Made by a program: the position numbers and the translations under genes
In this document: in pieces, positions 8,563 to 17,482 of the stretch
Numbering within the stretch: position 1 is the first letter of the stretch
Layout: every line of letters starts with the position of its first letter
IMG/VR virus record: IMGVR_UViG_3300028045_000124
Location: 1 to 21,249 of that record
Reading direction: 5' to 3' (one strand)
DNA: 21,249 nt
DNA from: a virus
Notes under the pieces: model-generated
What the model was told of the DNA's origin: nothing
The model's database searches: none
The model's input: only the letters and a program-made list of their open reading frames with translations

Positions 8563-10157
8563 TAGTCTAATAACGCTACATTAATTGTTAAATTATTCAA
8601 TTGAACAATCTCATTAAAATCAATTGTAATATTTTTTTCAATGTTATCTATTGTAGAAAATATAACCTCATCCACTTCAAAGATTTGTCTGTTTATTTCA
8701 GCTACATTAAAATCCTCTCCAAATTCCCGATTATCTACATTCATATAAGCCATAACCTTGTCTCTAACTCTTGCTTTGATTTGGTCTTGATTTGCCTCTT
8801 CCTCTCTATCAATTTTAATTGTTGTAATTAAATCTAAGGTTCGAATAAGACCGTCCACAATAACCACATCGTCCGTTGCCATGCGCTTTTTATTTATAGC
8901 AGTTAGTAATTGGGTTTTAAAATTTGTAGTAGCTCGTTGCAATTGAAGATCAGAAGCTTTTTCCAAAGTATAAATATCAATCACATTAGCTGAGGAGTAC
9001 GCTTGTCTAGTAGCAGCAACAGCTTTACCAACCGTACCGAAAGTACTAATGAATGTATTAGCAAATACTGAATAGTCTTCTATGGTTACTAGACGATCTT
9101 GCCTTCTAAAGTTTAATGGAGCATATCGTTTAGCATGTTCTAATGTTTCTGCATTTGAACCACCAGTACCCTTTGAAATATTTGTTATATCTACGCTCTG
9201 CGGTATCCCATTAACAAGGGCAACTAAAGTATTATTAATAGTATTCTTTCCTATATTCCCTCGGGTTCCTCCACCAACTCTATAAAAGACATAATAATTA
9301 GAGGTATCGTTTGGGGAAACTCCAACACTACCGTCTCCAAAAACGACTGTAGCCTTATAATCATCATCATAAATAACTTCAAAAATCTTGTCAGAAGATC
9401 CAGAAGCGAAGAACACATTAGGCACTTCAACAAAGGCTCCGTTATTGGTAGCGTTAGGCCCATCAGTATATACCTGAACGCTTCCATCTACAACAGGGCC
9501 TTGTGTAAGCTTAATAGTCTTAACGCCTTCAGTCGCTGCGAAGCTACCTGAATCCTTTACAAGTGTTCCCTCCTGCATAACTACATTTTCAAATACCGTT
9601 ACTGGAGATCCTTGGCCCTCTTCATCATTAAGAATAATTGACCCAGTAGAATTGACTGTATCAACAAGCCCATTAACTACTTTATATAATGTATAATTTA
9701 GCACTCCTCCATCCTCGGGGGAGATGGTTTCTATAATTCTATTAGTAGCTGCAATTTCGATGGTTCCTGTTCCAGCGGTTACTGCTAAAGGAGAGGTAAT
9801 CTTCACATCGGTAGCCGCAGAAAGAGGACCCCTCATACGAATTCCAATTAACTGTAATAGCTTTTTAACACTGGGTCGTTGTGTAGCTGTGGCTAAGAAA
9901 TTCTCATTAGCAAGCATATCAGCTTTCATAGACATAACAGATCCCATGTACGCCACCAACTCTAGGAACATCATCCCCAAATCAGATTCTACAAAGTACT
10001 TGTAGTCTGTCGGATATACAGTCTTAGCATACTCAATCAGAGAATTCCTAAGAGTAAGAAAATCAGTAGCAGCAAAGTTAATAAGAGACGGTCTCTTTAC
10101 AACGGGAATGTTTGCTAACTTCATATAGTCCGATGTAATAGTTCCAGAAAAGTTCAT
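8562..10157 (-). CDS. 6: Baseplate wedge protein gp6 (baseplate J-like family)
   Basis: This 531-residue protein matches the T4 gp6 / baseplate J pattern. An N-terminal helical part contains DLGMMFLELVAYMGSVMSMK (59-78). The hallmark central motifs are VVFGDGSVGVSP (271-282) and YRVGGGTRGNIG (292-303). A post-core segment, NFRRQDRLVTIEDY, lies at 349-362. The C-terminus is alpha/beta and acidic. gp6 forms the inner ring of the baseplate and joins neighbouring wedges; its dimers contact gp25, gp53 and gp7. T4 gp6 is about 660 residues, so this version is shorter but has the whole conserved core. The start ATG overlaps the gp25 stop (ATGA), with GAGGT about 10 nt upstream, and its stop overlaps the start of the giant wedge gene (TAATG). 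Coupled translation of gp25, gp6 and the gp7-like protein fits their joint assembly into the wedge core. Confidence 0.92.
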   Translation of the reverse strand: MNFSGTITSDYMKLANIPVVKRPSLINFAATDFLTLRNSLIEYAKTVYPTDYKYFVESDLGMMFLELVAYMGSVMSMKADMLANENFLATATQRPSVKKLLQLIGIRMRGPLSAATDVKITSPLAVTAGTGTIEIAATNRIIETISPEDGGVLNYTLYKVVNGLVDTVNSTGSIILNDEEGQGSPVTVFENVVMQEGTLVKDSGSFAATEGVKTIKLTQGPVVDGSVQVYTDGPNATNNGAFVEVPNVFFASGSSDKIFEVIYDDDYKATVVFGDGSVGVSPNDTSNYYVFYRVGGGTRGNIGKNTINNTLVALVNGIPQSVDITNISKGTGGSNAETLEHAKRYAPLNFRRQDRLVTIEDYSVFANTFISTFGTVGKAVAATRQAYSSANVIDIYTLEKASDLQLQRATTNFKTQLLTAINKKRMATDDVVIVDGLIRTLDLITTIKIDREEEANQDQIKARVRDKVMAYMNVDNREFGEDFNVAEINRQIFEVDEVIFSTIDNIEKNITIDFNEIVQLNNLTINVALLD

Positions 10158-10618
10158 GATATGTTTACCTCAACATCAAATATCTCTAAGTCAGCACTAT
10201 CTATTTGTAAAGATAAAACCACTTTAAGGGAGTTCCCTCCTGCTGGGCCAGCCTCACCCATAGGAAACACAGCTAATTTTGCAATGTTAGCTCCTACAAT
10301 GTAATTCTTAAAGGAATATTGAATCTCTTGCTTAATTGATTCAAAAGTAGATTCAGTTAATGGTTGAAAAAGAAATTTTCTTAGGTTACATCCAAAATTG
10401 GGAAGCATAACCCTCTCACCCCTCTCTGTTAAAAGAAGCTGCTTGACCGCTTCTCTTATCATAACAATACCAGATCGCTTTGAAAAGAATCCTCCTCCAA
10501 GAGCAGATCCCAAAGGGAAGGACAGTCCGTAGACCTCTTGCTTCTGTGAAGTTATCCCCTGTTTCGTATACCTAGGGGGTACACTTCCAAAAACCGTAAC
10601 TGTTTGATTAGATGCCAT
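10154..10618 (-). CDS. 25: Baseplate wedge protein gp25 (GPW/gp25 family)
   Basis: This 154-residue protein carries the GPW/gp25 signature: a helix IREAVKQLLLTERGERVMLP (54-73) followed by NFGCNLRKFLFQP (74-86). The TERGER-x-M-x-P-x-FG pattern is typical of the family. An amphipathic helix (about 90-105) and two C-terminal beta strands follow. gp25 sits in the inner wedge core and contacts the first sheath layer, where it is thought to seed sheath assembly. Family members are usually 100-150 residues, so the length is slightly large because of an N-terminal extension of about 30 residues. ATG at 10618 overlaps the stop of the LamG-protein gene (TAATG). There is no good Shine-Dalgarno in front, so translation probably depends on coupling to the upstream gene. 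The family assignment is clear. Confidence 0.94.
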   Translation of the reverse strand: MASNQTVTVFGSVPPRYTKQGITSQKQEVYGLSFPLGSALGGGFFSKRSGIVMIREAVKQLLLTERGERVMLPNFGCNLRKFLFQPLTESTFESIKQEIQYSFKNYIVGANIAKLAVFPMGEAGPAGGNSLKVVLSLQIDSADLEIFDVEVNIS

Positions 10619-13320
10619 TAGATCTTAATATTCTTGAAGAAGCCTTCTTGGGCTTTATAGTTCTTTAATACTTCTGAATTATCTAGGGCTCTAGCGTAAA
10701 ATTTCAAACTTCCTAGGTGCCCACGAAGACCGCTGGTTATTCCCCCACGATCTCCTCCTAAGAAGTTTCCGTGACTATACATGCCGTCAGTATATCCTCC
10801 ACCCACTATCCAAGGAGTATAGAATGTATTTAGTAGGGGTCCTTGTTTAAGCACTGTAGGACCGTCCACCGTAGTTGAGGAGTACTGGAAGCTATTATTT
10901 TTCTTGAAGGTGGGTAGGCTTGGTGGGAGTCCTATATCAACACCGAAAACATCTGATATTGCTGAGGTGGCAATTAATGATCCATCAGCGAATAGCTTAA
11001 TAGTATTAGTTCTAGGGTCACAAGATATATCAATAAGGACAAACTGTGAGGATACATTGCCAAAATCAGTAGCTGAAAGATCCACTTTCATTTTGTAAAA
11101 AGTTGGATAATCCTGACAATCATCATTATTAATCCAGGATGCTGAGGAAGCGTCTCTAGCTTGGGTAGGAGCTATGAAGAAACTCAAGGAGGATGCTGGG
11201 TCATTATCGTAATTATTATTACTGTATCCTGCGGAAGCCTGGGTGATTCTTCTATCTCTAGTAAATCCACAAACCATCCCCCTGACAAAGCTCTCACCTC
11301 TTTTGTTCTCCAAGTAATCCAAGTCTCGCTCGCTCCCCGTATGATCCACAGCTAACACTCCTGAGGCAGAACCAACATTCTCACTAGCTAGAATAACCTT
11401 AGTTAGTGAGGATACTGTAGAACTAAGCCAACCAAGATCCCCATCCATAATATTTGGAACATGAGCCCAGCACTCCATGGTGAATCCACTTGGCGAATAG
11501 GTTAGGTCCTGGAACTCTTTTGTGTCGGGAAGCTTGGCGTATGATCCAAGAGCGGATGCTCCAGCAGGATCTGAGGATTTGTTCTTAACAATACCCTCAA
11601 AATATGGAATACTTAAACCTGATAAGAATAGTGTTCTTTTGGATGCTCCCACTAATTGAGCATTATTATACATATTATCTGTGGCACAATTTGTCACAGG
11701 AAAATCTATTGAGGAAGGTAATTCTAAAGTAGTCTCAAGAAAATTATATATGGCAAACAAATCTTTACTTACAATCTGATCAGTCAAGGATAACACCGTC
11801 CCTGAATTTGTAGATGATGGAGAATAAATAATAGATCCTTTGCCTACGGTAGGAATATTTAAATGATCAATAGATATGGATGGGGGTGATGCGTTGATCC
11901 TTGAGAACTTAGCTTCAATAGGTAAAACAATACCTACAACATCTGCTTGCTTGAAAATCAAGGAATTCTGTTTTTCAAAATCTACTGATAAATTAAAATC
12001 AGCTAAGTAGGAGAAATCGTTAATAGGTACTTCTCCTGGGGCGAACATAGGACCCTCTAAGTCCCCATAAATTTGTGGTGCTTTTACGGCAACCTCAATC
12101 TGTTTCTTTCTTCTATTTATCTTATTATTGTGATTAGCAATTTCTGTAATAATTAATTGCCTCTGATTTTGGATTACTGATATAGCTTCTCCACCATCAA
12201 TAAATACCTGCAAATCAGCAGATAAATCATATGTTAGCTTATTTCTTTGTTGCTTAAGAACTGAAAGGAAGTGATCCTCATCATAGTATGCTTGAAGCCC
12301 TCTACTATCATCAATTATATTTGGATCAAAAATATTGTCCGTAAATTTATTCAGAGACTTGATAGAGACTGCTTGGCCCTTACCCCCTAAGTTAGGATCA
12401 TAATCATATTTCCACTGATCTCCGATAGGGACTATTCCCGAAATAGCTAGAAACACGGGGTTTAGTCCCCCCGACTGGGAATCGTAATAGAGTCCATCGG
12501 AGGTTAATACATATTGACCATCAGAGGATTTTGGAGGCCCATAAGTAAGTCTAAATATTTCTTGATCTTCTTGTCCAACTTCTGGATCGGCCAAGGGACT
12601 TCTGCTAAAAGTGGTTTTATCTAAGAAGGGGTCTAACTCTCTTGAGTCTAATAATTTAGGTTCCAGGGAGGGGTCTGCTGCTCTAGCCTTAAGAAGATCA
12701 TTAATTTCCTTGATCTTATCATCGCATTTAGACATAAAATCTCCTGCCGTTTCCAGTCGCGCCTTATCACCTGCGTACATGGAATCGAAGAGGGCATCTG
12801 CTTCTGCGGTGGGAAGCGTAGCTTTTTGATCAGCGGAATTTCCAGACTGGAAGGATTGAAGGTCGTTCCACTTCTGAAGACAGTCAGAGATAGCGTCAAT
12901 TTGGTTTGCTATGTCTGTGTAGTTTTGGTAGATTTGTGCCCCAAAGGAAGCTGCGTATTGAAACGCTCCCAACAGGCCAGCTAAGTTATCCTTTGTTTGG
13001 TTATCATCATTGTCGATTCCTTGCCATGCAGTATCCGACATAAACTTAAAAACGCCTGTATCCGTATCAAACTCAATAATTCCAGTATTAAGCATTAGCT
13101 TTTTGAATACTTCTTTTGTTACCTCATTAGCTTTAGCTTTTCCTTGTGAGATTTGAGATTGCATATTACTCAAAACAGAACTCGGGAGAAGGTTCAAAGC
13201 CCCCGCTGCTAAATTCAGCATACAACTGGGCATACCAAAAGACATACCTAAAGCCTGAAGGGCTCCAGTGCCTGTATTACCTTGTACCTTTAAGAAGGTT
13301 TCTAAATCAAATGATGCCAT
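10618..13320 (-). CDS. Large baseplate-associated structural protein with C-terminal LamG-like domain
   Basis: This 900-residue protein lies between the spike and gp25 genes, which strongly suggests a virion component. The N-terminus (about 15-60) is rich in Gly, Ala, Leu and Met with mild hydrophobicity. Residues about 110-215 and 345-415 look helical and possibly coiled coil, with many Gln, Asn, Lys and Glu. Residues about 595-890 read as a concanavalin/LamG-like jelly roll. Its visible signs are a first strand FTMECWAHVP (613-622), a strand/loop TIKLFADGSLIATSAI (773-788) and the closing pair GHLGSLKFYARALDNSEVLK (867-886), which is the usual LamG ending. Such domains bind sugars or act as structural folds in phage tails. 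GAGG lies about 6 nt before ATG 13320. No T4 counterpart is recognised for the N-terminal 590 residues. A role as a hub or wedge linker exposing a glycan-binding domain is inference; the LamG call is moderately firm. Confidence 0.68.
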   Translation of the reverse strand: MASFDLETFLKVQGNTGTGALQALGMSFGMPSCMLNLAAGALNLLPSSVLSNMQSQISQGKAKANEVTKEVFKKLMLNTGIIEFDTDTGVFKFMSDTAWQGIDNDDNQTKDNLAGLLGAFQYAASFGAQIYQNYTDIANQIDAISDCLQKWNDLQSFQSGNSADQKATLPTAEADALFDSMYAGDKARLETAGDFMSKCDDKIKEINDLLKARAADPSLEPKLLDSRELDPFLDKTTFSRSPLADPEVGQEDQEIFRLTYGPPKSSDGQYVLTSDGLYYDSQSGGLNPVFLAISGIVPIGDQWKYDYDPNLGGKGQAVSIKSLNKFTDNIFDPNIIDDSRGLQAYYDEDHFLSVLKQQRNKLTYDLSADLQVFIDGGEAISVIQNQRQLIITEIANHNNKINRRKKQIEVAVKAPQIYGDLEGPMFAPGEVPINDFSYLADFNLSVDFEKQNSLIFKQADVVGIVLPIEAKFSRINASPPSISIDHLNIPTVGKGSIIYSPSSTNSGTVLSLTDQIVSKDLFAIYNFLETTLELPSSIDFPVTNCATDNMYNNAQLVGASKRTLFLSGLSIPYFEGIVKNKSSDPAGASALGSYAKLPDTKEFQDLTYSPSGFTMECWAHVPNIMDGDLGWLSSTVSSLTKVILASENVGSASGVLAVDHTGSERDLDYLENKRGESFVRGMVCGFTRDRRITQASAGYSNNNYDNDPASSLSFFIAPTQARDASSASWINNDDCQDYPTFYKMKVDLSATDFGNVSSQFVLIDISCDPRTNTIKLFADGSLIATSAISDVFGVDIGLPPSLPTFKKNNSFQYSSTTVDGPTVLKQGPLLNTFYTPWIVGGGYTDGMYSHGNFLGGDRGGITSGLRGHLGSLKFYARALDNSEVLKNYKAQEGFFKNIKI

Positions 13321-13329
13321 AATTGCCTC

Positions 13330-14421
13330 TTAGTATGTAGTGATACCAGTGTTACCATAGGTGCTTTGTGTTCCCTCAACGCTTGGTGGGCTCGCATTAG
13401 CTCCGTTAGCTAATTGTATCGTAGCAGCATCAATGTTAGCGTTACCTGCCACTGCGACCTCCAATGTTGGGCAAGTAATGTTAGTTGCACCGCCATCACT
13501 CTGCATCCTTATCTGTCCCCCTGCTTTCATTTCTATATTTCCACCCGCATCTAAACGGATATCTCCTTTAGTTTTAATAACAATAGCTCCTCCATCCCCG
13601 TTAGTCTCAATTTGGATAACCTGATTGCTTCCATTTTCATTTAAGCATTCAATAAAGATTCGTCCTTGTTCTGCTTGGGTGAATACATTTATATCTCTCC
13701 ACTTACTTTGAATATTTACATTACCGCAAGGGATTCCAGGACCCCACTCAATCCCACTAGCCATGTTAAGTAGCTGAAGCTCTCTCCCTGCTGATCCGAC
13801 TAATACATCAGTCTGGGACTCTGTGTTGATATATTTTTGGGGGCCAACAGTCTCAATTTGGACAGACTGAGCAGCAATGCTACTATTCTGAGGATCATCA
13901 GCTATGGTAATTTTACTTCCATTCCCAGAGGTTAGTGTGATAGCATCAATAGCAGGACTATCACTTAAAGTAATTCTCTTATTTACATTTGATCTGATCT
14001 CTGTTTTATTGTTAATTAACTTAGGGTTGTACTCCTCAGTTACTGAGATACCGCCCCCTCCTGGCCCTGTGAGTTGTACAGCCATAGGAACGCCTCTAGA
14101 CCTGTATAGGACTGAGTTAGCTCTCTCTAGAGGGTAAACAGTAGCGTCAGCAATTGACGCTCCCTCGACCTGGAAGGGCTCTGGTTCGAAGGTGGACCCT
14201 AAGTAATACCAATCATCCCCCTGCCCAGGCTTACATACTAGGATCTGTACTCCAACCATTGGAATGCCAATGAAAGCCCCCTCCCCATTAGAAGCGAAAG
14301 GACTAACATACTTAACTCGTTTTTCCTCGTTCCCTAACTCAACAATTCTAGCTAAAAAGGATCCACTTCGACTTGCATCAGCCGTATCCCTAACTTCCGC
14401 TAATGAAATTATCTGACTCAT
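13330..14421 (-). CDS. Baseplate central spike protein (gp5/gpV/VgrG-like OB fold plus beta-helix)
   Basis: This 363-residue protein has the architecture of a membrane-piercing spike. Residues about 18-85 form an OB fold: SGSFLARIVELG (19-30), GAFIGIPMVGVQILVCKPGQ (48-67), then DDWYYLGSTF. A repetitive beta-prism or beta-helix follows, with many short polar strands at about 140-345. It includes the regular stretch IVIKTKGDIRLDAGGNIEMK (280-299), typical of VgrG/gp5 spikes. The chain ends in a Gly/Asn/Ser/Thr tail. It presumably trimerises at the end of the hub. Unlike T4 gp5 it has no lysozyme domain between the OB fold and the helix, and I see no HxH metal-binding tip motif as in P2 gpV. GAGGAGG lies 7 nt before the start, and the start overlaps the hub stop (ATGA). 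A 9-bp gap separates it from the LamG-protein gene. Confidence 0.87.
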   Translation of the reverse strand: MSQIISLAEVRDTADASRSGSFLARIVELGNEEKRVKYVSPFASNGEGAFIGIPMVGVQILVCKPGQGDDWYYLGSTFEPEPFQVEGASIADATVYPLERANSVLYRSRGVPMAVQLTGPGGGGISVTEEYNPKLINNKTEIRSNVNKRITLSDSPAIDAITLTSGNGSKITIADDPQNSSIAAQSVQIETVGPQKYINTESQTDVLVGSAGRELQLLNMASGIEWGPGIPCGNVNIQSKWRDINVFTQAEQGRIFIECLNENGSNQVIQIETNGDGGAIVIKTKGDIRLDAGGNIEMKAGGQIRMQSDGGATNITCPTLEVAVAGNANIDAATIQLANGANASPPSVEGTQSTYGNTGITTY

Positions 14422-17177
14422 TCGGAAGCCTCCTCAAGATCATACTTAGGAGCATTTTTTACGAGGCTAAACTCGGAGGTGGCAGTACTAGTATTTATAG
14501 TATGTTTCCACCCCATTATCTTATAAAGGCCACTAAAGAAGGAATTTAACAAAGTCCTTTGTGGATCAATAGATTGTTTTATAGAAGCATCTTGAGCAAA
14601 CACAATGCATGGCGAAGACATATTGTGAATATTTGATACATGAAAAAGAGGTAGGGTTTTTATACTCATTTGGAGGGCTTGTCTATATACATTTTCTGCA
14701 AAGTCTGTCAAAACGGACTGGGGATTTCCAGGTAATAATTGATCAACCTCAATTAATCCTTTGAGATCATCATCATTACCACCTTCAGCTTTGTCAAGTA
14801 AAGCACCGATTGCTTGAGCAGCCGATAAGGGGTCAGTTACTTCAAGGTCTTTCATAAGTTCTATGGACACTTTCCCCTTCAAATCTTTTAATATCTCTAA
14901 TCTGTTATCTGAATCTAAAGAAAAGTTCTTTTGTCTTAAGTATGCAGCAGCAGCACCTATAGTCCTAATGGGTAAACTTCCCGTTCCGATAGGCAAAAGA
15001 CCTTCTGTAACACCAGAGGCTTTCCTAGTAACCATCTTATTAAATCCCATCTTTAGTTGTGCGAAATAGACTCCTCCAAATTTAAAGTTAATATCTAAAA
15101 CATTAGGGTTTGTTGTGTTGTATCTAAAAATAGGAATTCCTTGCTTCTTTATATAATCTTTTTTAGTATTAGTAAATTGTTTATCCGAATACCCAAAGGT
15201 ATCGGGAATATCGGAAATATCTCCAAAGGAGCCTTCTCCTGTAATTGGGGGAAATGCTATCGCCCTAACCGCTTTATTATAGCTCTTACTAGTTAGCATT
15301 AGTGCGTCTAATGGGTGGAGGGGAATAGCTTTTACTGCACCTATTATACCTGCTTTATAAATTTCACCTTGTTCGATAGCTGCGGCTTCTAAAGAGGAGG
15401 CAGCAAGCGTGGATGTATATTTTGGGCTGGGGGCTTCCCAAGGATTACTTACAGGTAGATTCTCTAAATCACTTTCATACTTACCTTGATTCTCTTTAGC
15501 CAGAGAGGCAGCATCCTGATACTCTTGAATAGTTTTAAACTTATTATCTAGATCAACCTTGCCATAAAGATACTTCTGAATCAATGCTTGGTCCCCAACA
15601 ATAATGGCTTCTTGGTCCTCACTAAAATCTTTATATCCACCAAAGAGAGGAAATTTATGTGTAGGAAGAGATTTAATACTACCTCCCCAAAAATCTAGAA
15701 GTTTTATATCTGTCTCATTATAAATACCTAAATTTATTTGATACTCTTCTTTGGCGTTAAGATTAATCTTCTTAATAATGGTATTAACAACATCCATATG
15801 ATTTGGAATACCCTTATCACTAGCCTTTTGGGCTATGGCATAGAAGTTATGATGATCAAAGTATTTCTCAAATCTCTCATTTGCGGTTTTACCTACTTCG
15901 TAGTTTATCCTACTTTCTATACTACTATATGGAATAGCTTTTAGTTCGTACCCCGTAGCATCTTTTAGCGTCTGGTGAAGCTCTAATCCGAAAGAGCTTA
16001 AGAAGCTAGATATGAACTGTTCTTTAAATCCTAACTCTCCTAAATTAGGATTATACTGATAGTCAGTAATTTGTTTAATAAAGGAACCAAACAAAGGTAT
16101 CTTTGAAGCACTGGATATAATACTTAGGGCTTGGCTTGCTCTAGAATTTTTAATACTATCATCAAGGTGCTGTCTACAAGTAACATTAATATTTGGCAAG
16201 AGGACAATTACATTCCTATTTCCTGTTGCTTTTTGAACATAACTTCGCAAGGTATCAACGATCATAGAATGAAAATCAAAATCACCTAACTCAGAGGCTG
16301 CATTAGCTAACCCTATCTTCTTTAGCGCATCAGTAGTATCCTTACTATTTGAATAAGCTGTATCAACTAACCCAGTAATACCAGAAACTGCTAACTCACT
16401 TAAACCTAGTAAGGCTATAGGATCATATGCCTTACCTCCTTCTTTTAAGTTAGTAAATTCAATAGGTTTGGATATTCCTGAGTACCGCATGGTTAATCCC
16501 GCCAAATCTAAGTCTACTTTCTCATTAGATGCACCTCGTCTATGGCTTAATTGAACTGCATTTGCAGTGGGGGTTAGAGTCAAAGTAATTTTTCTGGATC
16601 CCTTCACAGTAACTTCAGCACCAGTCATTACGGTTCTGTGTGGACCAGACCAAAGATCAAGATTACTTCCTGATCCATAAGCTACATAAAATTCTCTTTC
16701 TCCGTAATGCTCCGACATCTTTTCTTTAAGGTCTGAAAAAAACTTCTTATCATATAGCACTTGGCTTTTCTCAACATCTGCATTGGCTTTTGCTGAAATT
16801 TCATCCTCTTTATTTTGATCCTCAGTCTCTTCTTTGGATATAGCTAGTTCTTCATAAGTAAATTTATTATAAGCCTTTTTATTTTTACTAAACCCAGCGA
16901 TGTTTCTAGTTATGTTATCAGTCATAAACCTTCTCTCAAACTCACCCTTAGGATCAATAAAAGTTAAAACCATCTTCATGCCCTTACCAAAACCCATAGT
17001 ATGTTCAAAAGATACGAAGTTAGGGTTTGATTCATTATCAAAAAGAAGAACTTCATCAAACTCCCCCTTTTTGGTTAGTCCCTGAATTAAACTCTTATAG
17101 GTTGCTCCTTCGGTAAAGAGCCTATCCATAACCCCCCTATCAAATCCAATAATTACATTTGCTGTAGGAACTCTCAT
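14418..17177 (-). CDS. Large baseplate hub protein (gp27-like role)
   Basis: This 919-residue protein sits between gp53 and the spike, where the hub is expected. The N-terminal part (about 1-205) contains beta-rich stretches, including MKMVLTFIDPKGEFERRF (67-84), FYVAYGSGSNLDLWSGPHRT (163-182) and KGSRKITLTLTP (192-203), separated by a charged, helical Glu/Lys insert at about 110-155. The C-terminal end (about 880-910) reads GLYKIMGWKHTINTSTATSEF. A Gly-Tyr-x-x-x-x-x-x-H-x-I/L pattern before the last strands is common at the end of gp27/gpD-type hub domains. T4 gp27 is about 390 residues, so this protein is more than twice that size; the middle (about 210-660) is unrecognised and largely helical. 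It would connect the tail tube to the spike. The start overlaps the gp53 stop (TAATG) without a clear ribosome-binding site. Hub identity rests mainly on context and end motifs. Confidence 0.6.
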   Translation of the reverse strand: MRVPTANVIIGFDRGVMDRLFTEGATYKSLIQGLTKKGEFDEVLLFDNESNPNFVSFEHTMGFGKGMKMVLTFIDPKGEFERRFMTDNITRNIAGFSKNKKAYNKFTYEELAISKEETEDQNKEDEISAKANADVEKSQVLYDKKFFSDLKEKMSEHYGEREFYVAYGSGSNLDLWSGPHRTVMTGAEVTVKGSRKITLTLTPTANAVQLSHRRGASNEKVDLDLAGLTMRYSGISKPIEFTNLKEGGKAYDPIALLGLSELAVSGITGLVDTAYSNSKDTTDALKKIGLANAASELGDFDFHSMIVDTLRSYVQKATGNRNVIVLLPNINVTCRQHLDDSIKNSRASQALSIISSASKIPLFGSFIKQITDYQYNPNLGELGFKEQFISSFLSSFGLELHQTLKDATGYELKAIPYSSIESRINYEVGKTANERFEKYFDHHNFYAIAQKASDKGIPNHMDVVNTIIKKINLNAKEEYQINLGIYNETDIKLLDFWGGSIKSLPTHKFPLFGGYKDFSEDQEAIIVGDQALIQKYLYGKVDLDNKFKTIQEYQDAASLAKENQGKYESDLENLPVSNPWEAPSPKYTSTLAASSLEAAAIEQGEIYKAGIIGAVKAIPLHPLDALMLTSKSYNKAVRAIAFPPITGEGSFGDISDIPDTFGYSDKQFTNTKKDYIKKQGIPIFRYNTTNPNVLDINFKFGGVYFAQLKMGFNKMVTRKASGVTEGLLPIGTGSLPIRTIGAAAAYLRQKNFSLDSDNRLEILKDLKGKVSIELMKDLEVTDPLSAAQAIGALLDKAEGGNDDDLKGLIEVDQLLPGNPQSVLTDFAENVYRQALQMSIKTLPLFHVSNIHNMSSPCIVFAQDASIKQSIDPQRTLLNSFFSGLYKIMGWKHTINTSTATSEFSLVKNAPKYDLEEASE

Positions 17178-17482
17178 TACAGTTTAGGGATTATAATTTT
17201 TTGATTTTCCGTGAACCCCTCTCCAGGGTCTGAGATACCATTCACTAACATTAGAAGCCACCAATTTTTAGGACTACCATAAAAAATATTGGAAATTAAA
17301 TCAGGACGATGCTCGTACCCAGCAGGAATATAACCAATCTCGTACTCATAAGCATCCCCTAAATTTACTAAAAGGTTATCAAACTTAGGAGTATTTAAGA
17401 TGGTTGTCGTAGTAACTCCTCTATGCAATACTTGTTTGTAGTCTAGGCTATAAGGACCTCTATCTTTTCCTAAAGATGCCAT
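17177..17482 (-). CDS. 53: Baseplate wedge protein gp53 (LysM-like)
   Basis: This 101-residue protein shows the gp53 pattern. GYEHRPDLISNIFYGSPKNW (55-74) is followed by WLLMLVNGISDPGEGF (75-90) and a terminal KIIIPKL. This RPDLIxxxFYGxPxxWW core, followed by VNxIxDP and IxIP, is a LysM-like fold used by gp53 and related baseplate proteins to clamp neighbouring wedges. T4 gp53 is about 196 residues, so this is a short version, close in length to the compact LysM-type baseplate proteins of other myophages. AGGAG lies about 11 nt before ATG 17482, and both ends overlap neighbouring genes by TAATG. The family assignment is clear from the core motif; the exact equivalence to T4 gp53 rather than another LysM-like wedge protein is slightly less certain. 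Confidence 0.86.
   Translation of the reverse strand: MASLGKDRGPYSLDYKQVLHRGVTTTTILNTPKFDNLLVNLGDAYEYEIGYIPAGYEHRPDLISNIFYGSPKNWWLLMLVNGISDPGEGFTENQKIIIPKL

Noticed and set aside
9724-10005. 93-codon plus-strand frame opposite gp6
   Set aside because: It is antisense to the conserved N-terminal half of gp6, with no independent evidence.
12648-12899. 83-codon minus-strand frame inside the LamG-protein gene
   Set aside because: It is a frame-shifted shadow of a well-supported long gene.
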